Position numbers and translations under genes: made by a program
Notes under the pieces: generated by a model
Database searches by the model: none
Seen by the model: the letters and a program-made list of their open reading frames with translations, nothing else
Told to the model about the DNA's origin: nothing
NCBI GenBank assembly: GCA_030269625.1
Contig: JAJDFZ010000006.1
Coordinates: 1 to 58,708 of the forward strand
Source: Oxalobacter sp. OttesenSCG-928-P03
GTDB lineage: Bacteria > Pseudomonadota > Gammaproteobacteria > Burkholderiales > Burkholderiaceae_D
DNA: 58,708 nt
Direction: 5' to 3'
In this document: in pieces, positions 1 to 11,316 of the stretch
Numbering within the stretch: position 1 is the stretch's first letter
Layout of the letters: the number at the start of each line of letters is the position of its first letter

Positions 1-68
1 CCAACGATCACAATGTCATATTCCATTGTGTCGCGTGGTTCAGCTGTATCCTGTTTCCTGTCTGGCAT
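1..68 (-). CDS. FAD-dependent oxidoreductase, probably ETF-ubiquinone oxidoreductase (5' end only)
   Basis: Only the first 22 codons are inside the window, read on the minus strand from ATG at 68-66. The peptide begins MPDRKQDTAEPRD and continues TMEYDIVIVG, the start of a Rossmann dinucleotide-binding fold; the rest of the GxGxxG loop lies beyond the edge. An EYDxVIVG start after a short polar leader is typical of electron-transfer-flavoprotein:ubiquinone oxidoreductases of betaproteobacteria, which pass electrons from acyl-CoA dehydrogenases to quinone. The neighbouring divergent gene begins as an acyl-CoA thioesterase, which fits fatty-acid metabolism. Other FAD oxidoreductases share this start, so the family call is tentative while the FAD-binding N-terminus is clear. 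Confidence 0.5.
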   Translation of the reverse strand, partial: MPDRKQDTAEPRDTMEYDIVIV

Positions 69-193
69 GAGTATCCGGCAAAACTGTCCGCTCCCGTTTG
101 TTTTTTCGAACAACAGGGTACGCATGACCCTGCAAACATGTAATCATATCGGCTGCCGCCTTTTCGTAACAGATTACATGGAATTAAAACACA

Positions 194-1954
194 ATGAAAA
201 AAAATCCTCTTGAGAATATGAAACATGTCTACACCTCCATCATACCGATGCGCTGGGGCGATATGGATGCGATGGGACATGTCAACAATACGGTTTATTT
301 TCGTTATCTCGAACAGGCTCGCATTGAATGGTATGCCTTTATCGGGCGGGAAAAAAATGCCGGCATGGAAACAGTGGTCGTTAACGCGCACTGTTCATTC
401 ATGGTTGCCCTGACTTATCCGGGTGAAATAGAGGTTCGCACCTACGCCGGCATGGCACACCCGGCCATTCTGGATTACCTGGAAAATCTAGGTATTACTT
501 CAATCAGCCTGTTGCCGGTTCATGCACGGGGAGACGAATCCCGCCTCCTGAAAATGGGGCTGAGCAACTATTGGGGCTATTCCTCAATCGGCTTTTTTGC
601 GCCGGAAAACCGCTATTGGTCGGGGCGTCCGGATACGACACCGGTTTCAGAGTTTCGTGATATGGTAAAAGCGCTGCACAGCCGGGGAATCGAGGTCATT
701 CTGGATGTGGTATACAACCATACGGTTGAAGGTGGCAGAGGCGGCGCCATGCTGAGTTTCAGGGGAATTGATAATGCCATTTATTACCATCTGCCGCCGA
801 ACAATCGCGCGGAATATGTGGATTGGTCCGGTTGTGGCAACTGTCTGAATCTGGGGCACCCGAGGGTTTTGCAGATGGTAATGGACTCTCTGCGTTACTG
901 GGTGGAGGAAATGCATGTTGATGGCTTCCGCTTTGATCTGGCACCCATTTTGGGCCGGGATCGGGATGCCTACTCTGCAACGTCCAGTTTTTTCAATGCC
1001 ATCATGCAGGACCCGGTTCTGTCACGCGCCAAAAAAATCGCCGAGCCGTGGGATTTGGGGCCAAGCGGCTATCAGTTGGGTTATTTCCCGGCTGGATGGA
1101 TGGAGTGGAATGATGTATACCGGGATACCATGCGGGCTTTCTGGCTGCACCAATGGCCGACACTGGGGGAGTTTACCCGGCGTTTTGCCGGTTCGAGCGA
1201 TATATTCAAACACGAAGGCCGCATGCCATCGGCTTCAGTCAATTTTATTACGGCGCATGACGGATTTACCCTGCAGGATCTTGTGAGCTACAACCACAAG
1301 CACAATGAGGCCAACGGGGAAGACAACCGGGATGGGCACAACAAGAACCACAGCTGGAACTGTGGTGTGGAGGGGCCGGCAACGGGCGCCAATGTCAATG
1401 CGTTGCGCAAACAATACAAACGCGCCATGCTGGCAACCCTGATATTTTCACAGGGGACGCCCATGCTTTTGGCAGGGGATGAACTGGGGCAGACCCAGCA
1501 GGGCAATAACAATGCCTATTGCCAGGACAATGAAATAGCCTGGCTGGACTGGGAGAATGCGGACAGGGATCTGATGGAATATGTGCGTGAACTGATCCGT
1601 TTGCGCAAACAGTATCCCGCGCTGGGATATGCCAGGTGGTTTGAAGAGGAGTCCGTGGCGCTGGCCAATTCGGATTTTTCGATTCGCTGGCTTTCCAGTT
1701 CGGGTGGCGAGATTACCGGAGATGTATGGAATAACAAGAGCAATTATTGTATGGGTGTTTTGATCCGTACCAATGGCGCCTCGCGTGATTGCCTGATACT
1801 GATGAATGCCTCGGCACAGGAAGTGGTTTTCAGGTTGCCCGCCGGACGCTGGCAATTGGAACTTGACAGTGACGGTGAAATGAAAAAAGGAACGCACATG
1901 GAGTTTCAGGCACTCCTGCATCCCCATACTATATTGCTGGCGGTTCCTCATTAA
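194..1954 (+). CDS. Chimeric ORF: N-terminal 4HBT acyl-CoA thioesterase fragment fused in frame to N-terminally truncated glycogen debranching enzyme GlgX
   Basis: The 586-residue frame joins two unrelated families. Residues about 9-82 match a hotdog-fold acyl-CoA thioesterase (RWGDMDAMGHVNNTVYF, then TYPGEIEV). From about residue 83 onward (TYAGMAHPAILDYLENLG) it is GlgX, the isoamylase-type alpha-1,6-glucosidase that trims limit dextrins. The GlgX part keeps the GH13 nucleophile (GFRFD, Asp248), acid/base (AEPWD, Glu284) and the third carboxylate (TAHDGF, Asp356). GlgX of E. coli is about 657 residues, so roughly 170 N-terminal residues are missing here, including the CBM48 domain and the first barrel strand. 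The thioesterase also lacks its C-terminal half. Both parents carry a TYAG-like motif at the joint, suggesting a deletion between short homologous stretches. A second possible start is ATG 218. Activity is doubtful. Pgm and glg genes follow on the same strand. The domain calls are firm; how the fusion arose is inference. Confidence 0.9.
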   Translation: MKKNPLENMKHVYTSIIPMRWGDMDAMGHVNNTVYFRYLEQARIEWYAFIGREKNAGMETVVVNAHCSFMVALTYPGEIEVRTYAGMAHPAILDYLENLGITSISLLPVHARGDESRLLKMGLSNYWGYSSIGFFAPENRYWSGRPDTTPVSEFRDMVKALHSRGIEVILDVVYNHTVEGGRGGAMLSFRGIDNAIYYHLPPNNRAEYVDWSGCGNCLNLGHPRVLQMVMDSLRYWVEEMHVDGFRFDLAPILGRDRDAYSATSSFFNAIMQDPVLSRAKKIAEPWDLGPSGYQLGYFPAGWMEWNDVYRDTMRAFWLHQWPTLGEFTRRFAGSSDIFKHEGRMPSASVNFITAHDGFTLQDLVSYNHKHNEANGEDNRDGHNKNHSWNCGVEGPATGANVNALRKQYKRAMLATLIFSQGTPMLLAGDELGQTQQGNNNAYCQDNEIAWLDWENADRDLMEYVRELIRLRKQYPALGYARWFEEESVALANSDFSIRWLSSSGGEITGDVWNNKSNYCMGVLIRTNGASRDCLILMNASAQEVVFRLPAGRWQLELDSDGEMKKGTHMEFQALLHPHTILLAVPH

Positions 1955-2010
1955 ACTTGATAACATAGTTCAGGAGAGAGGCTTCACCATAAAAGACGCA
2001 TCTGTCCTGA

Positions 2011-3699
<1,689 letters not shown>

Positions 3700-3749
3700 T
3701 TTTTGTTGATTTTACATATAATGAAACAAGAAGTACGAGGGAGATCGGA

Positions 3750-5051
3750 ATGAAACTTGTTGTAGACAAGCTGTTGCTGGCAAGCCAGCTTCCCAGACGT
3801 ACCATTGCGCTTGTACTGGCGGGGGGGCGAGGAAGCCGCCTGATGAACCTGACTGACAATCGCGCCAAGCCGGCTGTTTATTTTGGCGGAAAATTCCGCA
3901 TTATCGATTTTGCGCTTTCCAACTGCATCAACTCCGGCATCCGGCGGATTGGTGTGGTAACGCAGTATCAGCCTCATTCTCTTATCAGGCATCTGCAGCG
4001 GGGCTGGAGCTTCCTGAGGGGAGAGCAGAATGAATTTGTCGATCTGATGCCGGCAGGACAGCAACTGGAGGAAGGGCTCTGGTATCGGGGCACGGCAGAT
4101 GCGGTTTTGCAGAACATGGGGATATTACGTTCATACCAGCCGGATTATATTCTGGTCCTGGCCGGAGATCATATCTACAAGATGGATTATTCCCAGCTTC
4201 TTTTGGATCACGCCGAGAAGAAATCGGTTTGTACGGTTGCCTGTGTCGAGGTGCCCCGCAGCGATGCTTCGGCTTTTGGCGTGGTTGCTGTTGATGAAAA
4301 CCGGAAAATTACCGGTTTCCTGGAAAAACCGGAAAATCCGCCCGGCATGCCGAATAACCCTGATATGACCCTTGCAAGCATGGGGGTTTATGTATTCAAT
4401 GCGGATTACCTGTATGAGCTTTTGGGGGAAGATGCAGAAGATGCCTCTTCTTCGCATGATTTTGGCAAGGATATTATCCCGAAAGTGGTTGGCGAAGGCG
4501 AGGCGATGGCGCATTACTTCAGCATGTCCTGCGTGCCGCCATCCAGCCTGGTGACGCCATACTGGCGGGATGTCGGGACAGTGGACGCTTTCTGGTCATC
4601 CAATCTGGATCTGACTTCCAATATGCCGGAACTGAACCTGTATGATGAGGACTGGCCTATCTGGACCTACCAGGAACAGGAGCCACCGGCGAAGTTTGTG
4701 CCTGACCCGCACGGCATGGACGGGGTAATTTCCAATACCATGGTATCCGGCGGCTGTATTATTGTCGGTTCAAAAATTTCCAATACGGTTCTTTTTTCCA
4801 AAGTCAGGATTAATCCTTTCTGTAATATTGACCAGTCAGTGGTATTGCCCGATGTTGAAATCGGTCAGGGATCCCGTATCAAAAAAGCGATTATTGACCG
4901 TGGCTGCCAGATTCCGGAAGGAACGGTTATCGGGGAAGATCACGAGCTTGATGCGCAACGCTTTTACAGAACACCCAACGGGGTGGTTCTGGTGACTGAA
5001 GAGATGCTGGCCCGGCTATATAATTTTGAACATATTCCCAGGGTCGAATAA
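3750..5051 (+). CDS. glgC: Glucose-1-phosphate adenylyltransferase (ADP-glucose pyrophosphorylase)
   Basis: Makes ADP-glucose from ATP and glucose-1-phosphate, the committed step of bacterial glycogen synthesis. The 433-residue protein opens with the nucleotide-binding signature LAGGRGSRL at about residues 26-34, followed by [20 protein letters not shown]. It also has the glucose-1-phosphate region FLEKPENP, the PYWRDVGT segment, and a C-terminal left-handed beta-helix with hexapeptide-like repeats ([20 protein letters not shown]). The length is normal for the family. A purine-rich GAGGGAG precedes ATG 3750. The stop codon TAA at 5049-5051 directly abuts the GTG start of glgA, so translation of the two is probably coupled. 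Confidence 0.96.
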   Translation: MKLVVDKLLLASQLPRRTIALVLAGGRGSRLMNLTDNRAKPAVYFGGKFRIIDFALSNCINSGIRRIGVVTQYQPHSLIRHLQRGWSFLRGEQNEFVDLMPAGQQLEEGLWYRGTADAVLQNMGILRSYQPDYILVLAGDHIYKMDYSQLLLDHAEKKSVCTVACVEVPRSDASAFGVVAVDENRKITGFLEKPENPPGMPNNPDMTLASMGVYVFNADYLYELLGEDAEDASSSHDFGKDIIPKVVGEGEAMAHYFSMSCVPPSSLVTPYWRDVGTVDAFWSSNLDLTSNMPELNLYDEDWPIWTYQEQEPPAKFVPDPHGMDGVISNTMVSGGCIIVGSKISNTVLFSKVRINPFCNIDQSVVLPDVEIGQGSRIKKAIIDRGCQIPEGTVIGEDHELDAQRFYRTPNGVVLVTEEMLARLYNFEHIPRVE

Positions 5052-6530
5052 GTGAGATTCAAGAAGCGCGCGCTGCGGGTACTGCATGTCTGCAGCGAAA
5101 TTTTTCCTTACCTGAAAACAGGCGGCCTGGCGGATGTTACAGCCGCCCTGCCGCCGGCGCTTGCCAGGATGGGATGCGATGTCCGGATGCTGGTTCCGGG
5201 TTTTCCTGATTTCGTTCATCATATTCAGAACAGGCATCTCGTTGCGGAATTGCCGCCGCGGTTTGGCGCCCATGCGCTTCGTCTTTATTACGGCACGCTG
5301 CCACAGACAGGCCTGTCTACCTATTACATTGATGCACCGGGCCTTTATGATCGTCCCGGAAATCCTTACATTGATATTTATGGTCAGTCATATGGCGACA
5401 ACCACCGCCGTTTTGCTCTTTTAGGATGGGTGGCGGCGCGACTGGTGGAAGGGTTTGATTTCTTCTGGCGTCCCCAGATCATGCATGGACATGACTGGCA
5501 TGCCGGCCTGTCTTTTGCTTATCTTCGCGCCCTGGAATGGTCCAAGGGGCAAAAACTGGCCGGAACGGTCTTTACCATTCACAACATGGCCTACCAGGGC
5601 AATTTTCCGGGCCATGTTTTTGGCGAACTGGACTTGCCTTATGATCTTTTTAATCCTGAAGGCGTTGAGTTTTATGGCCAGGTGTCTTTTCTCAAAACGG
5701 GGCTTTCCTATGCTGATAAGGTAACAACAGTCAGCCCGACCTATGCCAGGGAAATCCATGGCGGCGAGCAGTCATGCGGGCTGGGCGGGGTGGTCCAGAA
5801 GCGCGACAGGGATATTGTCGGCATTCTGAACGGCATTGACACGACAGTCTGGAATCCATCGACTGATGCTGCCATCTCGACCACATACAATGCCCGTTCC
5901 ATTACGGGTAAAAAACAGTGCCGTCTTGCCCTTCAGCAGGAAATGGGCCTGCGTCCCCAGAATACGGCTCCGCTTTTTTGCGTGGTCAGCCGGTTTGCCT
6001 CGCAAAAGGGCCTGAATCTGGTTCTGGGCGTAATGAACCTGATCCTGGAAAAGGGCGGGCAGATTGTTGTGGTGGGAAATGGAGAGCATCATCTTGAGCG
6101 TGCTTTTTCGGATTATGCTTACCATCATCCTCAGCAGGTAGCGGTGCGGATCGGCTATGACGAAGGGCTGGCGCATCGCGTTATCGCCGGAAGTGACGTC
6201 ATCATGGTGCCGTCGCGGTATGAACCTTGCGGCCTGACACAGTTTTACGGATTGCGGTATGGCACGCTACCCCTTGTGCATCGGGTTGGCGGGCTGGCTG
6301 ATTCCGTTACAGACAGCACAGAGGAAAATCTGGAGCAAAAAACGGCGACAGGTTTTGTCTTTAATCATTTTGATGTGCCGGCCATTGAAGATGCGGTCAA
6401 CCGGGCCTTTGCTCTCTTTTCTCAGCCGCGGGAGTGGCGGGTGGTGCAAAGGCAGGGCATGAAGCAGCAACTGGGCTGGAAGCATTCCGCAGCAGAATAC
6501 AAGGCGCTGTACGAAGAAATCAGGGTCTGA
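5052..6530 (+). CDS. glgA: Glycogen synthase (ADP-glucose-dependent, GT5)
   Basis: Transfers glucose from ADP-glucose to the non-reducing end of alpha-1,4-glucan. It starts with GTG 5052 immediately after the glgC stop. The 492-residue GT-B protein carries the N-terminal KTGGLADV motif (about residues 23-30) that binds ADP-glucose, HGHDWHAG in the first Rossmann domain, SRFASQKG at the start of the second domain, and the EPCGLTQFYGLRYG signature that contains the E-x7-E pair. The length is typical. Its substrate comes from the gene just upstream. No branching-enzyme gene is seen in the window, so the product would be linear unless glgB lies elsewhere. Confidence 0.96.
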   Translation: MRFKKRALRVLHVCSEIFPYLKTGGLADVTAALPPALARMGCDVRMLVPGFPDFVHHIQNRHLVAELPPRFGAHALRLYYGTLPQTGLSTYYIDAPGLYDRPGNPYIDIYGQSYGDNHRRFALLGWVAARLVEGFDFFWRPQIMHGHDWHAGLSFAYLRALEWSKGQKLAGTVFTIHNMAYQGNFPGHVFGELDLPYDLFNPEGVEFYGQVSFLKTGLSYADKVTTVSPTYAREIHGGEQSCGLGGVVQKRDRDIVGILNGIDTTVWNPSTDAAISTTYNARSITGKKQCRLALQQEMGLRPQNTAPLFCVVSRFASQKGLNLVLGVMNLILEKGGQIVVVGNGEHHLERAFSDYAYHHPQQVAVRIGYDEGLAHRVIAGSDVIMVPSRYEPCGLTQFYGLRYGTLPLVHRVGGLADSVTDSTEENLEQKTATGFVFNHFDVPAIEDAVNRAFALFSQPREWRVVQRQGMKQQLGWKHSAAEYKALYEEIRV

Positions 6531-6780
6531 GCCAGTCATTTCCGGACTGTGCGAGCAGGAGAGCCCGTTTGGGGTGAAGGCTTTTTTGTTTCTTTTTGGA
6601 AGGTTTTTGGTGTCTGTCCGGCGAGCTTGCCAAAGGGATGTGCGAAAGGTTATATTCATATCATAGGGTTTCGCATTTATCCTGCCAAGCAGGTTTTTAT
6701 TTCTGTCGCATGCCAGGATCGTGGCGGTATGACAAGGCCGCGCCGAAACCACTCCATCCACCCTTCATTGGAGAGTATCT

Positions 6781-9234
6781 ATGGACGTTATTCGCACAGA
6801 ACAGGAAGGATTTTTGGCAAGTGATGTGGAGGCCCTGAAGCGATCCATTTCCAACAATCTGCGCTATCGCTCCGGAAAAATCCCTCTTACGGCAACCCGC
6901 GGTGACTGGTTGCTTGCTGCCGAACTTGCCGTTCGCAATCGTCTTGTCGAACGGTGGATGAGGTCAAACAGGGCATATTACGAGCAGAATTCCAAACTGG
7001 TGTACTACCTTTCAATGGAATTCCTTATTGGCCGTACCTTTCATAATGCCCTGCAGGCGCTGGACATCAGCGAGGATATGCAGCAGGCGTTAAAGGATCT
7101 GACGGTTGATATGGAGGAAATCTCCAATCATGAGCCCGATGCCGCTTTGGGTAATGGCGGTCTGGGACGTCTGGCCGCCTGTTTCCTGGATTCCATGGCA
7201 ACCCTGAACCTGCCGAATATCGGCTATGGCATTCGCTATGAATACGGGATGTTCAAACAGGAAATTATTGATGGTTACCAGGTGGAGACACCTGACTACT
7301 GGCTGCTGACGCGCGGCAATCCATGGGAGTTCCCCCGCCCTGAAGTCCAGTTTCACGTTCGTTATGGCGGACATATCCGTCAGGAAGGCGGACGGTCGCG
7401 CTGGGTGGATACGCACAGCGTGCTGGCGATGGCCTATGACACCATCATTCCGGGATATGGCACCGAGTGTGCAACGACATTGAGACTGTGGTCTGCCAAG
7501 GCGGCATCTGAAATCAACCTTTCGGACTTTAACCAGGGTAATTATTCCAGTGCGGTCGAATCCAAAAACATGTCGGAAAACGTGACTCGCGTGCTGTACC
7601 CGGATGATTCAACGGCACATGGCCGTGAGTTGCGCCTGCGTCAGGAATATTTCTTCGTTTCTGCCAGCGTGCAGGATATGATTCGCCGGCACCAGTTGAA
7701 TCATTCCAGCTTTGATGATCTGGCTGATAACATCTCCATCCACCTCAATGATACGCACCCGGTTCTTGCTGTACCCGAACTGATGCGGATTTTGGTGGAT
7801 GAGCAGGGATTGCGGTGGGATCATGCCTGGTCGCTGACGCAACGGATATTTTCCTATACGAACCACACGCTGATGAGCGAGGCGCTCGAGACCTGGCCGA
7901 TTGACCTGATGGGCCGCGTACTGCCGCGCCATCTCATGATTATCTTTGATATCAACAACGAATTCCTTTCCAGAACAGCCGAGAAATTCGGTAACGATAC
8001 CGAGCTCATGCGGCGTATTTCACTGATTGATGAAACGGGAGAAAGGCGCGTTCGGATGGCTTACCTTGCGGTAGTGGCGAGTCACAAGATCAATGGCGTT
8101 TCAAAACTGCATTCCGAGTTGATGAAGCAGTCTATTTTTGCAGATTTTGCGAAAATTTTCCCGGATCGCTTCATGAACATTACCAACGGCATTACCCCGC
8201 GCCGCTGGGTGTCGCAGGCCAATCCGCTTCTGTCACAGCTGATTGACGGATATATCGGCAAAAACTGGCGGGTGGATTTTGAACAACTGGCCCAGGTTGA
8301 GCAGTTATGTTCTGATGAACGCTTTATTACCGCTTTCCGCTCAATCAAGCGCCAGAACAAGCAGCGTCTGGCACGATGGGTTCGCAATAACGTGAATGTG
8401 AACCTGAATCTGGATTCCCTGTTTGATGTGCAAATCAAGCGGATTCATGAGTACAAGCGCCAGCTTCTTAACGTGCTGCATGTGATCACTCGCTACAACC
8501 GGATTGTGGCCAATCCGGAGGTCAACTGGGTGCCGCGCACCATCGTTTTTGCCGGAAAGGCGGCATCAGCTTATCAAATGGCAAAAGACATCATCAAACT
8601 TATCAATGATGTGGCTGTCAAGGTTAACAACGATCCCAATGTGGGCGACAAGCTGAAAGTGGTATTTATTCCGAATTACGGTGTGAGCCTGGCGGAAATG
8701 ATCATTCCGGCAGCAGACCTGTCGCAACAGATTTCAACCGCGGGAACAGAGGCATCGGGCACCGGCAATATGAAGCTGGCTGTCAATGGCGCGTTAACCA
8801 TTGGCACTCTGGATGGGGCCAATGTTGAAATCATGGAAAAAGTCGGTGCAGACAATATTTTCATCTTTGGCAATACGGCTGAACAGATTGAAGATATCCG
8901 TCTCAACTATATGCCGCGTGACATCTATGAAAAAAATCCGGAATTGAAGATGGCACTGGACCAGATTCGCGACGGCTTCTTCTCACCGGGTGATCCGGGC
9001 CGCTTCCGTCCGATTTATGACTCCCTGATCAACTATGGTGACCGTTATCTGTTGCTGGCGGATTACGAAAGCTATATCGCCACCCAGGAACAGGTGGATG
9101 CGCTCTACCGCCAGACACTGCGCTGGGACAGGAAGGCTATCCATAACATTGCCAATATGGGACATTTTTCATCGGACCGTTCCATTGCGGAATATGCCCG
9201 TGAAATCTGGGGTTCGACACCTATCCAGTTTTAG
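6781..9234 (+). CDS. glgP: Glycogen/alpha-glucan phosphorylase
   Basis: Releases glucose-1-phosphate from alpha-1,4-glucan using phosphate and pyridoxal phosphate. The 817-residue GT35 protein shows [14 protein letters not shown] early, the KRIHEYKRQ block and the PLP-lysine signature [14 protein letters not shown]. These are all of the usual landmarks. TTGGAGAG at 6768-6775 sets ATG 6781. A 250-base gap separates it from glgA, long enough for its own promoter, although co-transcription is also possible. A strong hairpin lies directly after its stop codon. Its product re-enters metabolism through the pgm product of the same cluster. Confidence 0.97.
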   Translation: MDVIRTEQEGFLASDVEALKRSISNNLRYRSGKIPLTATRGDWLLAAELAVRNRLVERWMRSNRAYYEQNSKLVYYLSMEFLIGRTFHNALQALDISEDMQQALKDLTVDMEEISNHEPDAALGNGGLGRLAACFLDSMATLNLPNIGYGIRYEYGMFKQEIIDGYQVETPDYWLLTRGNPWEFPRPEVQFHVRYGGHIRQEGGRSRWVDTHSVLAMAYDTIIPGYGTECATTLRLWSAKAASEINLSDFNQGNYSSAVESKNMSENVTRVLYPDDSTAHGRELRLRQEYFFVSASVQDMIRRHQLNHSSFDDLADNISIHLNDTHPVLAVPELMRILVDEQGLRWDHAWSLTQRIFSYTNHTLMSEALETWPIDLMGRVLPRHLMIIFDINNEFLSRTAEKFGNDTELMRRISLIDETGERRVRMAYLAVVASHKINGVSKLHSELMKQSIFADFAKIFPDRFMNITNGITPRRWVSQANPLLSQLIDGYIGKNWRVDFEQLAQVEQLCSDERFITAFRSIKRQNKQRLARWVRNNVNVNLNLDSLFDVQIKRIHEYKRQLLNVLHVITRYNRIVANPEVNWVPRTIVFAGKAASAYQMAKDIIKLINDVAVKVNNDPNVGDKLKVVFIPNYGVSLAEMIIPAADLSQQISTAGTEASGTGNMKLAVNGALTIGTLDGANVEIMEKVGADNIFIFGNTAEQIEDIRLNYMPRDIYEKNPELKMALDQIRDGFFSPGDPGRFRPIYDSLINYGDRYLLLADYESYIATQEQVDALYRQTLRWDRKAIHNIANMGHFSSDRSIAEYAREIWGSTPIQF

Positions 9235-9240
9235 GCGCCC

Positions 9241-9269
9241 GGCCGCCGGCTTTTGTAAAACCGGCGGCC
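9241..9269. other. Strong inverted repeat just after glgP
   Basis: GGCCGCCGG at 9241-9249 pairs perfectly with CCGGCGGCC at 9261-9269; the central TTTT and AAAA can also pair. The 3' side is followed by TTAAGG, not a T-run, so it is not a standard terminator. It may stabilise the 3' end of the glgP message or reduce read-through into the small ORF at 9288. The base pairing is seen directly; the role is inference. Confidence 0.5.
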
Positions 9270-9287
9270 TTAAGGAATGCGGTAACC

Positions 9288-9461
9288 ATGACAAAAACAC
9301 CTCTGCACCCGTATGAACAGGCCAGTTATGATCTGACTTTCTTTCGTGAGAGCCTGGTTGCCGAGCGACGCAGGCAACGCGATTTGCCTGAACAGCGAAA
9401 AAGCCGGAGGCAAAAGGACAGCATGCCTGACAGGGATGTTGTCCCGGAAGGCATGCACTGA
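9288..9461 (+). CDS. Small hypothetical protein (57 aa)
   Basis: An open frame from ATG 9288 to TGA 9461 encodes a 57-residue, strongly charged peptide beginning MTKTPLHPYEQASYDLTFFR. It has a basic Arg/Lys/Gln-rich middle and an acidic end. AAGGA at 9271-9275 lies about 12 bases upstream, somewhat far for a ribosome-binding site. A terminator follows at 9490, so the frame would be the last cistron of a glgP transcript. No signal peptide, membrane segment or family is recognised. It may be a real small gene or a chance frame. Confidence 0.45.
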   Translation: MTKTPLHPYEQASYDLTFFRESLVAERRRQRDLPEQRKSRRQKDSMPDRDVVPEGMH

Positions 9462-9489
9462 TTGTTCGCGCAGATGAAGTTTCCCGGGA

Positions 9490-9518
9490 AATGCCATCGG
9501 ATACGGTGGCATTTTTTT
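9490..9518 (+). terminator. Rho-independent terminator after the glgP region
   Basis: AATGCCA at 9490-9496 pairs with TGGCATT at 9507-9513, and the arm runs into a stretch of T residues to 9518. It would close the glgP/small-ORF transcript. Confidence 0.6.
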
Positions 9519-9657
9519 ATGCCATCTCAGCGATTGGGTGGTTTGAACTGAGCGGAGACTTCACGCGGTCTACAGAACAGTGGTCCCGGATGAATTTTAA
9601 TTGGTATACTTGTCAACTTCACGCAAGTTGAACAACCGGAGAATTGAAAGCTTCCCC

Positions 9658-10149
9658 ATGGTATTTGTTACATGCAAAATCTGTAAAAAGGAAATGGTTA
9701 AAGATGCGGACAGATGTCCGCACTGTGACTCACTTGGCCCAAAGAAAAACCGGCGCGTTATGTGGATGATGATCGGACTGGTTATTCTGCTGGCAGCAGG
9801 CATGGGGTGGATCATATATAACCGGTCACAGGAAAAAGTTCGTACCCGTGCCGAGATTGATGCGGCCAGACGGGCTGAAAAAATTCACCAGCGGATTATG
9901 TCGGCGACTTTCCTGCTTAAAACAAGCGTTGCCGATCCGGTGTCCGTTCAGGTTGATGACATCAAGACCAATATCGATGGCAGTGTGTTGTGTTACCAGT
10001 ACAGTGCCAAGGACAGTAATGGCCGGCAGCAGAAGAAAAAAGCGGTTTTTGCTGAAGGAAACTTCCATTATTCCGGAGGAAGCTGGGGTATTTATTGCAA
10101 CAGCAAAGATATCATGGAAGTACCGGACAAACCGCCGCCTGTTGACTGA
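9658..10149 (+). CDS. Zinc-ribbon, single-membrane-span hypothetical protein
   Basis: From ATG 9658 the frame encodes 163 residues. The N-terminus is a zinc ribbon with CxxC pairs CKIC and CPHC (about residues 6-22). A hydrophobic helix at about residues 33-53 follows, then a charged linker (KVRTRAEIDAARRAEK) and a C-terminal domain of about 85 residues containing two Cys. The layout suggests a cytoplasmic zinc ribbon with a periplasmic C-terminal domain. The frame stays open upstream to a TTG at 9601, but ATG 9658 gives the conserved-looking start; GGAG lies about 16 bases upstream, so the start is not certain. The function is unknown. The gene is convergent with the ydjM-like gene. Confidence 0.7.
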   Translation: MVFVTCKICKKEMVKDADRCPHCDSLGPKKNRRVMWMMIGLVILLAAGMGWIIYNRSQEKVRTRAEIDAARRAEKIHQRIMSATFLLKTSVADPVSVQVDDIKTNIDGSVLCYQYSAKDSNGRQQKKKAVFAEGNFHYSGGSWGIYCNSKDIMEVPDKPPPVD

Positions 10150-10172
10150 CCGTTTTTCTTTCGTTCCCGTTG

Positions 10173-10706
10173 CTAGCGGCGGAAGAAAAGCCGCCGCATC
10201 AGCATCATGAGGACCCCTGCCGAAATGCAGGGCGCCCAGATCCATTTCAGTTCCGACATCATGACGGTATAGCCCCGCTTTGACAGAAAATGCGAAGGGC
10301 GGATCGGTGAGACCTCTATTACCTGCCAGGGCAGAAAGTAGCGCTTGCTTGACCAGGGCCAGAAAAAGGCGATGCCCAGTCCGCCATTGGTAATACTGTC
10401 AAGCAGCGCATGTGAGACGGCAGTCAGAAGCAGGAAGAAAAAAGTGGCTTTGGCCGAAGTGCGAAACCACTTGAACAAAAGTGTCCCTAAAAGTGCCAGG
10501 CCAAAAGCAAAAAGAAGCGAATGCGTCAGCCCCCGGTGTCCAATTGTGGAAGCATAGGAAATACCCGTCCAGAAGCCAATTCCGTCGAAATCAGGGATTA
10601 CCGAGAAAAGAATGCCTGTGAAAAAAAGGCGCGGTGGAATAATTTTTCTGCCGAGTCCAATGCCAAGGGCAACAGGAACAGCGGCGTGTGTCAGGACGGT
10701 TGGCAC
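10173..10706 (-). CDS. YdjM/DUF457-family inner-membrane putative metal-dependent hydrolase
   Basis: A 177-residue membrane protein beginning PTVLTHAAVPVALG, with the family's metal-ligand-like motifs LTHA near the N-terminus, PDFDGIGF at about residue 38 and HRGLTHSLLF at about residue 58. Several hydrophobic helices follow. These are typical of the LexA-binding inner-membrane-associated putative hydrolase family (YdjM of E. coli), whose substrate is not established. The start is a GTG at 10706 with no strong ribosome-binding site. I see no LexA-like box in the 73 bases upstream. Confident on family, not on activity. Confidence 0.85.
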   Translation of the reverse strand: MPTVLTHAAVPVALGIGLGRKIIPPRLFFTGILFSVIPDFDGIGFWTGISYASTIGHRGLTHSLLFAFGLALLGTLLFKWFRTSAKATFFFLLLTAVSHALLDSITNGGLGIAFFWPWSSKRYFLPWQVIEVSPIRPSHFLSKRGYTVMMSELKWIWAPCISAGVLMMLMRRLFFRR

Positions 10707-10779
10707 AAACTGAACGGGAAATAACCCGGCCGGCTCAGGAAACGTTCCCGAGTCAGCCGTTAAACAAAAGTTGAAAGGA

Positions 10780-11268
10780 TCAGTCTTCGGACATCACCTT
10801 TTGCATCATGCTGGAAAAACGCTCCAGCATGACGCCCATTTTTTCCTGTGAAATGGCGGATGTCCGCTGGATAACAAGTGGCTGTTTCTTGATAAATGAC
10901 TTGCCGGATGGTGTCTGGTAAAAAGCGGCAAGGTCATCAATTTCCTGCTGGGTAAAGGTTTCAGCATAAATCTGCACATACTGGGGTTTCATTTTCTCCC
11001 AGCTCATTTCTTCCTTGATAATCGCATCCAGTTGAACCATGACCTGTTTGAATTTGGCCTGCTTTTCGGCGGGAATGCGCGTCATGACACGGGCGGTGGA
11101 CTGGTCAACCATTTTTGTCATTTCCTGCATGGTCGCGTCATACATCTGCTTTGTTTCCGTCACCTCGAGCAGTTGCTCAATGGAAGCCTTGCTTGCAGGC
11201 TGGCTGGTTTGTGCCAGGGTTGTGCATGAGACAAAGATTGCCAGGATAAAAAACATCAAGCGTTTCAT
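10780..11268 (-). CDS. DUF2059-type secreted protein
   Basis: A 162-residue protein with a clear signal peptide (MKRLMFFILAIFVSCTTLAQ) and a helical mature domain. The segment IDDLAAFYQTPSGKSFIKKQP is the hallmark of DUF2059 proteins, whose role is not known. The product is predicted periplasmic. The gene lies 73 bases upstream of the ydjM-like gene on the same strand and could share a transcript. No unusual features apart from the small size, which is normal for the family. Confidence 0.85.
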   Translation of the reverse strand: MKRLMFFILAIFVSCTTLAQTSQPASKASIEQLLEVTETKQMYDATMQEMTKMVDQSTARVMTRIPAEKQAKFKQVMVQLDAIIKEEMSWEKMKPQYVQIYAETFTQQEIDDLAAFYQTPSGKSFIKKQPLVIQRTSAISQEKMGVMLERFSSMMQKVMSED

Positions 11269-11316
11269 AATGAGATCCTTGGTTAAATATTTGAAATTTA
11301 AAGAAAGCAGCGGATT

